From Candidatus Sysuiplasma superficiale (GTDB lineage: Archaea > Thermoplasmatota > Thermoplasmata > Sysuiplasmatales > Sysuiplasmataceae): a stretch of DNA of 64,000 bases. The translations under genes were made by a program, and so were the position numbers. Numbering within the stretch: position 1 is the stretch's first letter; each line of letters begins with the position of its first letter. The stretch lies in NCBI GenBank assembly GCA_019720975.1, contig JAGVSJ010000003.1, forward strand, positions 1 through 64,000, in the 5' to 3' direction. This document shows positions 39,062 to 54,175 of the stretch, one piece after another. Below the pieces are notes generated by a model. It was given only the letters and a program-made list of their open reading frames with translations, was not told where the DNA came from and did not search any database.

Positions 39062-40042
39062 CTACTGCGATTGATTCACCAATATTTGATTGTCGCTGCT
39101 TGTTCCGTCAGTAACCTCTGTGCCGGGACCTATTATAGAATTGGTTATCTCGCATCCCTTTCCGATTACAGCCCCTCTCATCAATGTGCTTCTCTTCACC
39201 ACACATCCCTCTGAAACAGCACACTTTTCCTCGATGTATGTATTCGGGCCTATTCTCGATCCTCTGACAACGGCTCCTCTTTCAATGCCCACAGGCCTGC
39301 TTATGACGCAACCTTCCACCCTTGCGCCGTTCCTGACAACCCCCGCCTCGCCCGACACCAGTATCTCTTGGGCCGTGAGGTATGAGTCAAGCGAACCGCA
39401 GTCCACCCAGTAGCCGCTGAATCTGAAACCGTAAAGCCCCCTTCCTGAAATTGATGGGAAGACCTCCTTTTCCATTGAGCTTGAGTGGCTGTCCATGTAA
39501 TCGAAAACCCTGTCGTTCATTACGTAGGTCCCCGCGTTTATGAGCCTGCTGAAAGCATCCTCCCTCTTCGGCTTTTCCTTGAATTCTGTTATCTGCATGT
39601 CCTGTCCGAGTCTCACTATGCCGAAGTTTTCAGGGTTGTCGACCTCCCAGAGTGATATTGTCGCGATGCCTCCGCATTTCCTGTGGAAAGTGAACATTTC
39701 ATTGACAGGTAGGGAATTGATGACGTCGCCATTGAGCACAATAAAATCGCCTTCGAGCCTGTTTCTCAAACTCCAGAGGGCCCCTGCTGTGCCCAGCGGC
39801 TTTTCCTCAGCGATGACATTCACAGCGAGACCATTAATGCCTTTCCCGTTGAAATGCGATCGTATGTCCTGAGCCCTGTAGCCTGCGGCAATGAAAGCTT
39901 CATCGACAAAGGAGGGGAGCGATGCCAGCACCCTGTCAATCATGGGGATGCCGGCGATACGCACCAGAGGCTTGGGTGTTGACAGAGTGAGCGGTCTCAG
40001 CCTGGTACCGAACCCGCCGGCAAGAACCACAGCACTGACCAA
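39062..40042 (-). CDS. sugar-phosphate nucleotidyltransferase
   Basis: VVLAGGFGTRLRPLTLSTPKPLVRIAGIPMI; C-terminal left-handed beta-helix hexapeptide repeats. Confidence 0.94.
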   Translation of the reverse strand: MVSAVVLAGGFGTRLRPLTLSTPKPLVRIAGIPMIDRVLASLPSFVDEAFIAAGYRAQDIRSHFNGKGINGLAVNVIAEEKPLGTAGALWSLRNRLEGDFIVLNGDVINSLPVNEMFTFHRKCGGIATISLWEVDNPENFGIVRLGQDMQITEFKEKPKREDAFSRLINAGTYVMNDRVFDYMDSHSSSMEKEVFPSISGRGLYGFRFSGYWVDCGSLDSYLTAQEILVSGEAGVVRNGARVEGCVISRPVGIERGAVVRGSRIGPNTYIEEKCAVSEGCVVKRSTLMRGAVIGKGCEITNSIIGPGTEVTDGTSSDNQILVNQSQ

Positions 40043-40080
40043 CCGGATCGCATCTCCTGATGTTCAGCAGTCTTTCAGTT

Positions 40081-40293
40081 TCACGGCGATATGCAGACGA
40101 CGTTGTTTCCTCTTAGTATGACAGAACCTATCTTTCTTGTCTGTTCCGCAGTTCTTTCTTCAGTGTCCTCAAGCACAACATTCATGAACTCATCGTATCC
40201 GATGAGCCTCCCCTCCAGGACACGGCTGTCCTTGAGCGTGAGGGTAACACGCTTGTTGAGCGATTTCTCAAGCAGCGCCAATGGCATTACCAT
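40081..40293 (-). CDS. Sm-like archaeal protein (LSm)
   Basis: LTLKDSRVLEGRLIGYDEFMNVVLEDTEE ... GSVILRGNNVVCISP (Sm1/Sm2). Confidence 0.95.
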   Translation of the reverse strand: MVMPLALLEKSLNKRVTLTLKDSRVLEGRLIGYDEFMNVVLEDTEERTAEQTRKIGSVILRGNNVVCISP

Positions 40294-40440
40294 AAAATAA
40301 CCATTTGATTAACATTGCTTCTCAATTTAATCCTTTCGCTGAACACATGCAACTTTTCGATGCAATAAAGTTTCAGAGGAAATTAAGAGGTTTCAAAGGC
40401 GTTTCTGCATCTCACAGGAGTATTCCTTGCGTTTGCAGGC

Positions 40441-42084
40441 TCAGTATTCGTCTCCGCCCATTCCGCCGGGTCCCTGTCCGCCTTTCGGTGGCGTGAGATC
40501 CTTTGCCTTTGCCGCAATCACGTCATCTATCTTCAGTATCATGACCGCTGCATCAGTAGCTGAGTGTATTGCCTGTCTTCCAACCCGTATGGGCTCGATT
40601 ACCTTTTCCTTCTTCATGTCTCCGACCTTACCGGTGATGACGTTCACGCCAGCGGAGACCTGTCCGTTCTTGTGCGCCTTCCTTATGTCGATCAGTATAT
40701 CTATGGGGTCAAGACCTGCGTTCTCGGCAAGTGTTGTCGGAACAACTTCAAGCGCCTCGGCATATGCCTCTATGGCTATCTGCTCCCTGCCTCCGACGGA
40801 TGTTGCGTAGTCTCTCAGCTTCAGTGCAAGCTCGGTGGCAGCTGCTCCGCCGCCGTATGTCATTCTCCCGTCCTCGATTGCAACCGATACGACACTGGTC
40901 GCATCTACGAGAGAGCGTTCAATCTCATCGACCACATGTTCTGTTCCTCCCCTTATGAGGACAGAGACTGCCTTCGGGTTCTTGCATCCTGTCACGAAAG
41001 TCATCCTGTCATCAAGAACCTTCCTTTCCTCAACTGACTGAGCGTTGCCCAGGTCAGCGGATGTGAGATCGTCAATGCGGCTTATGATGTTCGCGCCGGT
41101 GGCCTTGGAAAGCTTCTCCATATCCGATTTCTTGACCCTCTTCACCGCATATATCTTCTCCTTTGACAGGTAGTGGGCTGCCAGATCGTCAATACCTTTC
41201 TGGCAGAAGACAACGTTGGCACCGCTGTTCTTTACCTTTTCCACCATCCGCCTGATCATGTTTTCCTCCTCATTCAGGAACTGCTGAAGTTTGGAGGGGT
41301 CTGTGATCTCGATCTTCGCATCTATCTCAGTCTTCTTGATCTCGAGTGCAGCGTCAAGGAGTGCGATCTTCGCCTTTTCCACCTGTTTCGGCATGGCAGT
41401 GTGGGCGGCCTCCTTGTCGACTATAATGCCGGATATTAGCTCCGTTTCGTCTATGCTCGCACCGTGCTTCTTTACGAACTGTATGTTGTCGTCGTCAACG
41501 ATATATTTGCCATCCCTCTCCTCTGCCACAGCTGTCACGGCATCGACAGCTACCTTTGCCAGCACATCCATGGAGCTGCTTGCGCTCTTGCTGTACATGG
41601 CTGTCTTTGCAATATCCATCAGCACATCCTTGTCCTTCACTGAAACGGGAAGCGATATCTTCTCCAGGAATTCAACAGCCTTTGCCTCAGCCATCCTGTA
41701 GCCCTTGATTATCACTGTAGGATGCACATTCTGGTCAATGAGCGATTCTGCCTTCTTCAGGAATTCGCCTGCCAGGACCACCGATGTTGTTGTTCCGTCA
41801 CCGGCCTCCTCGTCCTGGGTCTTTGCAACCTCTATAATCATCTTTGCGGCGGGGTGTTCCACCTCAAGCTCCTTGAGTATGGTAACACCATCGTTTGTTA
41901 TGGTAACATCACCCAGGCCGCCAACTAGCATCTTGTCCATTCCCCTCGGTCCAAGCGTTGTCCTGACTGCATCCGCAATTGCTTTTGCTGCAGCGATATT
42001 CTCGAACTGCGCTCCCTTTCCTTTCTCCCTTCTCGTTCCTTCCTTCAAAACCAGTATTGGTGTATTTCCTGCCTGTCCTATCAT
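40441..42084 (-). CDS. thermosome subunit (group II chaperonin)
   Basis: [42 protein letters not shown], Gly/Met-rich tail [13 protein letters not shown]. Start at [17 protein letters not shown]. Confidence 0.98.
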   Translation of the reverse strand: MIGQAGNTPILVLKEGTRREKGKGAQFENIAAAKAIADAVRTTLGPRGMDKMLVGGLGDVTITNDGVTILKELEVEHPAAKMIIEVAKTQDEEAGDGTTTSVVLAGEFLKKAESLIDQNVHPTVIIKGYRMAEAKAVEFLEKISLPVSVKDKDVLMDIAKTAMYSKSASSSMDVLAKVAVDAVTAVAEERDGKYIVDDDNIQFVKKHGASIDETELISGIIVDKEAAHTAMPKQVEKAKIALLDAALEIKKTEIDAKIEITDPSKLQQFLNEEENMIRRMVEKVKNSGANVVFCQKGIDDLAAHYLSKEKIYAVKRVKKSDMEKLSKATGANIISRIDDLTSADLGNAQSVEERKVLDDRMTFVTGCKNPKAVSVLIRGGTEHVVDEIERSLVDATSVVSVAIEDGRMTYGGGAAATELALKLRDYATSVGGREQIAIEAYAEALEVVPTTLAENAGLDPIDILIDIRKAHKNGQVSAGVNVITGKVGDMKKEKVIEPIRVGRQAIHSATDAAVMILKIDDVIAAKAKDLTPPKGGQGPGGMGGDEY

Positions 42085-42115
42085 AATTTTACCCCTTTGT
42101 TCGGATATTGTGCTG

Positions 42116-42137
42116 GCCTGCCTGTTGAATGGCAGGC
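42116..42137 (-). promoter_or_regulatory. perfect 7-bp hairpin in the thermosome 5' leader
   Basis: GCCTGCC-8 nt-GGCAGGC, about 31 bp upstream of the ATG and downstream of a TATA-like TATTTTTATA (about 42171-42180). Confidence 0.6.
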
Positions 42138-42293
42138 AAGTTCGCTGATTGAAAGTTGTTAAGTAAGCACTTCTATAAAAATACTTCGGTTGCTTCTTCC
42201 ATTTCAACTGCAGTCGCCACATACCCCCGGCTAAAGCGCCGGTGCGTTTATGTCTGCGCGGCTGCGGCAATTGCAGGAGAGGAGGCGAGTCTC

Positions 42294-42878
42294 TCACAGC
42301 CTGAACACTTCCACTATGCCTGTGTCAATCATCTTCACCGCCTTTTTCCTCATCAACCCAAGATCAAAGCATTCGTACATCTTCTCTTCCCCATTCAGCA
42401 GGGAGAGAGCCCTGCCTAACATTCCAATTGCAGTCTGCATCTCATTCTTCTGGTAATGCACATAGGCTGCTGCGTACAGTATTATGCCCTGCAGGATCTG
42501 CCTCTCCCTCCCGGCAGCCTTCCTCCACAACCCTTCTACCATCTCATGAACCTCCCAGAAGCGTTCCTCGTTGAACAGCCTTCTTGCTTCCTCCATGACC
42601 TGAGCTGCCGTCCTCTCATCCCTCTTTTCAACGGACAGTATGTCATAGCTTAGCACCTTTCCTATACCTGACAGTATTCTCCTGCCCCTTTCAGCACTCT
42701 CGGTATCGGGCGCAAAGAAATCAACCTCAACTGCAATTCCTGTAATGCGCGAACTGTTCACTCTGCACCCTGCGCTTCCCAGTGCGGCAACAAGCCTCTG
42801 TCGCAAAGGCCTGTACTGTGATACGTCCAGATGGCCTGAGTTCTCAATTCTTACCAGATAACGAAGTCCCTTTCTCAT
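42294..42878 (-). CDS. DUF309-domain protein
   Basis: EARRLFNEERFWEVHEMVEGLWRKAAGRERQILQGIILYAAAYVHYQ. Confidence 0.85.
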   Translation of the reverse strand: MRKGLRYLVRIENSGHLDVSQYRPLRQRLVAALGSAGCRVNSSRITGIAVEVDFFAPDTESAERGRRILSGIGKVLSYDILSVEKRDERTAAQVMEEARRLFNEERFWEVHEMVEGLWRKAAGRERQILQGIILYAAAYVHYQKNEMQTAIGMLGRALSLLNGEEKMYECFDLGLMRKKAVKMIDTGIVEVFRL

Positions 42879-42965
42879 CCCTCCGCTGATGGGCCAGTCG
42901 CCTTATAACAGATGCGTAAAACCACCCGGAAGGATAAGCCCGGATTTGTAAATGAATAAATTTCT

Positions 42966-44084
42966 GTGCAAAACACTCAACATACATATACCTCTTCACC
43001 TTTTTTTGCGCTTATGAGGAAGACACCCGGCGACGGGGCTTATTCCGGCACTCTTGCCAGTGGTTGCAGGCAATGCATAAGGGGTGCCAAGATGGTCCTG
43101 TTCGTAACAGGGCTCTGTGACGTTGGATGTTTCTACTGCCCGGTTTCCTTCAGGAGGGCCAACCATGATGTCGTCTATGCCAATGAAAGGCAGGTATTCG
43201 GCGATGACGACGTCATCGATGAGGCAAGGAGAATGAAAGCACTCGGAACCGGCATAACGGGCGGAGATCCGCTCATGGTTCCGGAAAGGACAGCTCATTA
43301 CATACGTCTCCTGAAGGAGAACTTCGGACCGTCCCACCACATACACCTCTATACCGGCAGGCCCACAATCGGCGCGTTGCAGCCCCTCGCCTCCGCCGGA
43401 CTCGACGAATTGAGGATACATCCTCCCGAGACAACATGGCGCCGCTTCAGGGGAAGCAATTTTGACAGGATGCTAAGAGAAGCACGCAGGCTGGGAATGA
43501 GGGTCGGCATAGAGGTTCCCGCAATACCGGGGTTCGAGAATGATCTCGCCAGTCTCATTACAAGCGCAGCTGAATCAGGGGCCATGTTTGCGAACCTCAA
43601 TGAGCTAGAGATGTCGGAAAGCAATGCCGACAGCCTGAGGGAAAGGGGATTTGAACTCGCAAACGACTACACAAATTCAATAAGCGGCAGCAACGAGATG
43701 GCTCTGAACACCGTCCGCCAGCGTTTTCCGATACCTGTTCATTACTGCCCTTCAGCGTTCAAGGACTCCGTTCAGCTCCGCGGCAGGATAAGACGCACTG
43801 CTTCTGTTGTGAGATGGAGCGGGGAGGTTGTGACGGAAGACGGCACGTTGCTCAAGGCGGTGATTGAAACAGGCAGACCGGAAATATCGATGGCTGAACT
43901 GAGGTCCAGGTTCGGCATCCCTGGCAGATATATTAGAATCAACGAGGAAAAGGGAAGGCTCGAGCTTGCGCCATGGATAGCGGAGGAGATAGCCCCAGCA
44001 GTCAGCGAGAGGATATATCTTGTGGAGGAATACCCCACTGTGGAAAGGACAGAGGTGGAGAGGAGCGAGATCAGGCAACACTGA
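42966..44084 (+). CDS. radical SAM protein (COG2108-like)
   Basis: CRQCIRGAKMVLFVTGLCDVGCFYCPVSFRR: Cx3Cx2C cluster motif plus an extra upstream CxxC; ARRMKALGTGITGGDPL. Confidence 0.9.
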   Translation: MQNTQHTYTSSPFFALMRKTPGDGAYSGTLASGCRQCIRGAKMVLFVTGLCDVGCFYCPVSFRRANHDVVYANERQVFGDDDVIDEARRMKALGTGITGGDPLMVPERTAHYIRLLKENFGPSHHIHLYTGRPTIGALQPLASAGLDELRIHPPETTWRRFRGSNFDRMLREARRLGMRVGIEVPAIPGFENDLASLITSAAESGAMFANLNELEMSESNADSLRERGFELANDYTNSISGSNEMALNTVRQRFPIPVHYCPSAFKDSVQLRGRIRRTASVVRWSGEVVTEDGTLLKAVIETGRPEISMAELRSRFGIPGRYIRINEEKGRLELAPWIAEEIAPAVSERIYLVEEYPTVERTEVERSEIRQH

Positions 44085-44496
44085 CGCTCTGTATGTTGTG
44101 ATGCCTGTTCACAATATCTCTTGCAATCCTGAGATTCTTGCCGTCCTTTCCGATTGCCCTCCCCTTGACGGCGGGGTCGACCGTGACAGTTGCATGTATT
44201 ATGTTCCCCCTCTCCTCCAGAACGACGTCCCTGACGCCGTAATTGTGGAACACATTCTTGACGAACTGCACAGGTTCATCTGAGAACTCTATTATCTGTA
44301 TGTCCTTTCCCGTAAGCTGTTTCATCTTTATCGCGTTGGCACCCTTTCCGCCGACCGCGCGTTGTGCCTGGCCCGGCATGACGACGAAAACGAGTTTGTC
44401 AGGCGTTTCAAGGCAATCCTTGACCTGGCAGTGCGTGACGTTTTCAAAGAGTGAGATGTAGCGCAATGTGTCTGAATTGTACTTCATCTTCTGCAA
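44071..44496 (-). CDS. nusA: NusA-like transcription factor (KH domains)
   Basis: VVMPGQAQRAVGGKGANAIKMKQLTGKDIQIIEFS, DPAVKGRAIGKDGKNLRIARDI; end of RNAP operon. Confidence 0.94.
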   Translation of the reverse strand: MQKMKYNSDTLRYISLFENVTHCQVKDCLETPDKLVFVVMPGQAQRAVGGKGANAIKMKQLTGKDIQIIEFSDEPVQFVKNVFHNYGVRDVVLEERGNIIHATVTVDPAVKGRAIGKDGKNLRIARDIVNRHHNIQSVSVA

Positions 44497-44502
44497 GGGA
44501 AA

Positions 44503-48921
<4,419 letters not shown>

Positions 48922-48925
<4 letters not shown>

Positions 48926-51900
48926 TTCAAATCCTCCAGCTGAAGGCGCATCACGACGCCAAGCGACATCAGTTCATAAAGAAGTAGAAGGAAAGCATAG
49001 CTCGTCTGTATGATGTGTATGTTTGACGTGTTGCCGCATGCGGGGCAGCGCACAAGCCCTCTCCTGTCCATGTAGGCTATATGGCCGCAGTCTGGATTCC
49101 CGCAAACATACTGGTATGTCCCATCAGACTCATCGAGCAGCCTGTCCTTTATGACCATTGCAGCGCCGTGTGCTATCAGTGTGTCCCTTTCCATCTCACC
49201 AAACCTGAGCCCACCCTGCCTGGATCTCCCTTCGGTGGGCTGCCTTGTGAGTATCTGGACAGGTCCTCTGCTCCTGACATGCAGCTTCCCTGAAACCATG
49301 TGGTGGAGTTTCTGGTAGTAGATGACACCGATGAATATCTCTGCCTGTATCATCCGGCCGGTAATGCCGTCGTACATGACCTCCTTCCCGTTGTTCCGGA
49401 AGCCGAGTCTCTGAAGCTCGCTGCGAAGTGCTTCCTCGCTCTCTCCGGAAAATGCTGTGCCGTCCACAAACCTCCCGGAGAGCGAAGCGACCTTCCCTCC
49501 CACCATTTCAAGGACATGAGCAACCGTCATCCTGGAAGGTATGCTGTGAGGGTTGATGAGAAGATCAGGAACGGTCCCATCGCACGTGAATGGCATGGAC
49601 TCCTGCGGAACTATCAGTCCCACCACCCCCTTCTGGCCATGCCTTGAAGCGAATTTGTCACCGAGCTCCGGTATCCGCTCATCCCTGACCTTCACCCTCA
49701 CAAGCCTGGAACCGTTTTCCGATTCTGTGAGAATGACGCTGTCAACATATCCGGATTCACCAGCCCTGACAGTTATGGATGTCTCCCTTCTCTTCTGGGG
49801 TGTCAGGAAGTCCGTCTCCTCCTCGAGGAATCTCGGCGGCGATGTCTTGCCTATGAGCACGTCACCTCCGTTCACAAAAGTTTCCGGCGATATCAGACCG
49901 TCTTCACCCAGATTGCTGTAAGCAACATCAGCCCTTGCTCCCCTCACGTCAGGACTCGGAATCTCGAAATGATCCTCCTGTCCGCCCGGGTATCTCCTTT
50001 CCTCCGCCCTGTAGCTCCTGAGAAAGCTTGATCTGCCGAGGCCTCTTTCTATTGAGCCCCTGTTCATTATAACTGCGTCCTGCATGTTGTATCCATAGTG
50101 GGAAACAATTGCAACAACAAAATTCTGGCCTGCAGGCCTCTCATTGAATCCTGTAAAATTCATCTGTGTGGTCTGGACAAGAGGCTTCTGCGGATAATGG
50201 AGAAGGTGGCCCCTGGTATCAGGTCTGAGTCTGTAGTTGGAAGCCCCGAGCCCCAGCGACTGTTTCGCCATCCCCGCCCCCATTGTCACACGCGGCGAAG
50301 CATTGTGCTCGGGGTACGGCACAAGCCCTGCGCAAACTCCGAGAATGACCATCGGGTCTATCTCAAGATGTGTGTGTTCATTCGATATGAGCAGTTTTGA
50401 TGGAAACGAACTGCCGCACCTGCTGCATTCGAGTGTTGCGTTCTGCTCCCTCTGCCCCATATTCACCCATCTGACATCTCCGGGTGAGAGGATGAATGAG
50501 CAGTTCGGACATTTCTGAGGAATCTCGAAAGGCTCAACGCATACGTAGCTGTCTTCCTCCTCTTCAGCATCTATCCACTCCACCAGTCCCCCCCTTATCA
50601 GATCCCCCCAGCTCCTTCTTCCTTCGCCAACCTCCTGGAGCTGCTGGTATGTCAGCAGGGTGCTTCCGTTTTTGAGAACAATCAGCGGTCTCCTCAGCCT
50701 TCCCTCGTCGCAGTTTATGTAGACATCATTTGTCGTCCTGTCATAATGCAGATTGAGTTCATGGGATCGCTGCCCGGCGATCTTGCCGGCCCTTCTCCTT
50801 TCCCTTATCTCGCTAACCAGTCTTTCCCCGTCCCTGACAACGCCTATCAGGTCACCGTTGACATATACTCTTGTCTGCTCCATCATCTCGGAGAACCTTG
50901 CCTCCCTCACTCCAAGATCCCTGAGCTGCGTAATGACTTCGGCATCGGATATTCCTTCAGAAACATCAACAATGAGAGCTGCATTCTTTACGAGGCCGCA
51001 GTTCTGCCCCTCAGGTGTCTCATTCGGGCAAAGCCTTCCCCACTGTGTGGGGTGCAGATCGCGTGCCTCAAAGTGCGGCTGGCTCCTGGTCAGGGGGCTG
51101 GTGACCCTCCTCAGATGGCTCGCAGTGGACATGTTCGATGTGCGGTCGAGAAGCTGGCTAACACCCGCCCTTCCTCCGACCCAGTTGCCCGTCGCCAGTG
51201 CGTGAAGAAGGCGGTGTGTGAGCAGATCAGGCCTGATCGCGCTCTGTATCTTTATGTCCTTCTTTCTTGCAACGCTTCTCTCAAGCTGGTACTTCAGATC
51301 CTTGATAAGGTTTGTGAATGCGACTCTGAAGAGGTCCTCCATCAGATCTCCGGCCAGTTTCAGTCTCTTGTTTGCGTAATGGTCCTTGTCATCCTCACGC
51401 CTCAGCCCTAGCGAAAGCTCGAGCACATTTCTCGCAACGCGCCCGAGGAAGACCGCCTTCTTGAGCCTGTCTTCGGAGGTATCTCCAAGGTGCGGCAGAA
51501 GCGAACGGTCTATTATCGACTCTATCTTTTTGACCCTGAATTCCTTTGCCTGACCGGTGGCGAACTTCTTCTCAAGGTATCCGAGGGCATCCTCTGTTGT
51601 GTATATTCCGTTCGGAGGATAGTTCTTCTTGTCCTGCGCATCCTCTATATTTGCGTAGACAATTTCCTCCATCCTCGGATCGCTTACAATTGACTCAAAT
51701 ATTTCGTTGTCCTTTTCCATTCCCAGCGCTTTCATCAGGATGACAAGCGGTATCTGCCCTGAAGCCGCGGGGACGGTAACCATCAGTATTCCATCCTTCT
51801 TTTTCTCGACAACTGTAAGTGCCCTGTATCCCTCCCTCTGGGAGAACACCTTGGCAACCTGTATCTTTGTGCCGTAGCGTTCATTGTATTCCACAAGTAT

Positions 51901-52548
51901 CCTGTTGGGTGCAAGATCCTCGAGTGTGATCAGCACCCTTTCGGTACCGCCAATTACGAAGTATCCGCCTGGATCGAGGGGGTCTTCGCCCTCCTGCTGG
52001 AGCTTTGCTATGTACTCCTTCTCTGTGAGTTCACGGTCGCTTCCCTCCTCAAGTATATTGTCCTTCGTCAGGTTGCAGGCGCGGCTCTTCACCATTATGG
52101 GGAGGTCGCCTATATGCACATTCTCAGGCTCTCTCTCAATTCCGTCCTCCACGACGGTGAATTCAAGATATATGGGAGCCTGGTAGTTGAGGTTTCTCAG
52201 CCTCGCCTCCATTGGCTTCAGTTCATGGCTTGCACCGTTAGCTTCCCGCACGACTGGTTTACCAACCCTGATCGTCGGACGGGCAGACGGATCTATCTGT
52301 CCTGTTTTCTCGTCCCTCTTCCTGCCAATCCTTATCTCTATCAGCTTTCCTTCAGTCTTCTCCGGGTCAAGCCTTATGACCCCCCTCTCCATGTCTTCAG
52401 GGCTGACCCTCGCATTGTCGACGATCCTCTGCATCCTGCTGTTTGCGTTTGCGTAGCTGCTCAGAAAATCATCGAACGACGCAATATGGTGGTTTACTAT
52501 GCTCCTCTCTCTGAAATAAGAAAATACGAGTTCCTTCAAACAAAACAC
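48922..52548 (-). CDS. rpoB: DNA-directed RNA polymerase subunit B (unsplit)
   Basis: [65 protein letters not shown] in one ORF. Confidence 0.99.
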
Positions 52549-52579
52549 ACTCCGAAAAGATTCAAGAGTTTCATTCCGT

Positions 52580-52840
52580 CTATCTCGTGATCAGCCGGTA
52601 TGCGACAAACGTGTCCGCAGTCTTGCTCTTCCTTCTGATTTCGACTATCTTCCCTTCCTGTATGACACCCTTTTCCTTGGCGGTTGCTTCAAGAACCCTT
52701 ATCGCGGGATCGCCGAGTCTTATCTTGGGAAGCTGCTCCCTGGTTATGCCGAGTTTTTTAAGGATCCTTTCAGCCTCAGCCTCATTCAAAAGACGATGCT
52801 CGGGTACCATTTCATGATTTAAAATATTAAAAGGGGGCAT
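52580..52840 (-). CDS. rpoH: DNA-directed RNA polymerase subunit H
   Basis: [48 protein letters not shown]. Start moved to be consistent with the upstream TATA box. Confidence 0.95.
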   Translation of the reverse strand: MPPFNILNHEMVPEHRLLNEAEAERILKKLGITREQLPKIRLGDPAIRVLEATAKEKGVIQEGKIVEIRRKSKTADTFVAYRLITR

Positions 52841-52876
52841 GTCGCATCTCGTCCGGTATTCCAAAGCTAAGAGTAA

Positions 52877-52889
52877 TTTATATATATAG
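52877..52889 (-). promoter_or_regulatory. TATA box of the RNA polymerase operon
   Basis: Minus strand reads CTATATATATAAA about 40 bp upstream of the rpoH ATG. Confidence 0.65.
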
Positions 52890-52969
52890 TATTCGGTATT
52901 AGATTCTCCTTATTCGGCCGGCCCAAGAGGAAAGGCGCACCGACGCCTCCGTGGTAGAATTATCGGCGG

Positions 52970-53485
52970 TCAGTTTGCACGTGTTCTCAGTTGTTCGGCG
53001 CTTACAAGTGATACGAGCTCTATCCCTTCCGCGCGCAGTAAGTTCTCCGCTCCCTCGCCTCTGTCCACGACCACAATTGCTCTTTCCACACTCCCGCCTG
53101 CCTGTCTCACGGCGTGTGCGCTCTTTATGATTGAGCCGCCAGTCGTGCTCACATCCTCGATTATGTCCACAGTCTCTCCGCCCCGTATATCTCCTTCAAT
53201 CAGCTTTCCAGTTCCGTGTTCCCTGCCCTCTTTCCTTATCATTGAGAAGGGTTTTCCTGTCTCAAGTGCTACAGCGACAACGATCGGTATTGCCCCCAGC
53301 TCCATTCCGGCAACCCTATGCGCTTTCACATGACGGGCCATCTCCCTCGCTATTCCTTTGAGCACTACGGGCTCCGTGTATGCCTTCTTTATGTTGATAT
53401 AGTAGCTGCTCTTCTTTCCGGAAGTCAGGCGGAATTCTCCGAACATGAGAGCACCACTCTCAACAAGCATGTCAATCAGTGCCAC
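52970..53485 (-). CDS. pyrE: orotate phosphoribosyltransferase
   Basis: FGEFRLTSGKKSSYYINIKKAYTEP, VDIIEDVSTTGGSIIKSA. Confidence 0.96.
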   Translation of the reverse strand: MALIDMLVESGALMFGEFRLTSGKKSSYYINIKKAYTEPVVLKGIAREMARHVKAHRVAGMELGAIPIVVAVALETGKPFSMIRKEGREHGTGKLIEGDIRGGETVDIIEDVSTTGGSIIKSAHAVRQAGGSVERAIVVVDRGEGAENLLRAEGIELVSLVSAEQLRTRAN

Positions 53486-53531
53486 CAGACCGTCTCACCG
53501 GCCTTCTGGATTGCGCATGCATTAATAAAAC

Positions 53532-54095
53532 CTACCAGGGAACGCTTTTGAGTCCCTGCCTGTACCCTATGTAGTTTATCAGTCTGTGCAGCGGGTATAT
53601 CATTGCGAGAGCCACAGCGAAACCGACTGGGGCGTAACCCGTCAGAAGGAAACGGAAAACGTATGATGGAGCTACAATTAACGACAGCAAGAAGGCGCCT
53701 GCGGCAAAATCGTACTGGTCCAGTACGGGAACATGCGCTCCCTTTTCCAGTCCCATCCTTCTCTTCACAAACGCCCCGCCCATATCTCCGAACATTGAGC
53801 CGGCGGAGAGTGCGAGTAGCACAGGGAGTATGGTGGCAGATGGTATGTAGACCACGCTTGCCGGACTCGCGAACAGTGTGCCTATGATGCTTTCAGCGTA
53901 TCCGAGAAGAACACCTGACATTATGCCTACTGCGAGCCCCCTCCAGGTCTTCCCGTCTCCAAGTATCCTGCGGCTCTTCCACATTCTGCCAAAATCAACC
54001 GGCATCCCCCCGCCGAATATCGCCGCGCCCGTGTTTGGCAGCATTGCAGGGAGGAAGAACCATACTGCCTCAATTACGGGGGAGACAAGATTCAC
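53532..54095 (-). CDS. carS: CDP-archaeol synthase
   Basis: MLPNTGAAIFGGGMPVDFGRMWKSRRILGDGKTWRGL; multi-TM. Confidence 0.95.
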   Translation of the reverse strand: MNLVSPVIEAVWFFLPAMLPNTGAAIFGGGMPVDFGRMWKSRRILGDGKTWRGLAVGIMSGVLLGYAESIIGTLFASPASVVYIPSATILPVLLALSAGSMFGDMGGAFVKRRMGLEKGAHVPVLDQYDFAAGAFLLSLIVAPSYVFRFLLTGYAPVGFAVALAMIYPLHRLINYIGYRQGLKSVPW

Positions 54096-54175
54096 GTCAG
54101 TGCATTCCGATGGTGTTAGTTAACGGTATCGAAAGATACTGTCTCCACGCCAGGGCAATGATGGCATGCTTGCCT

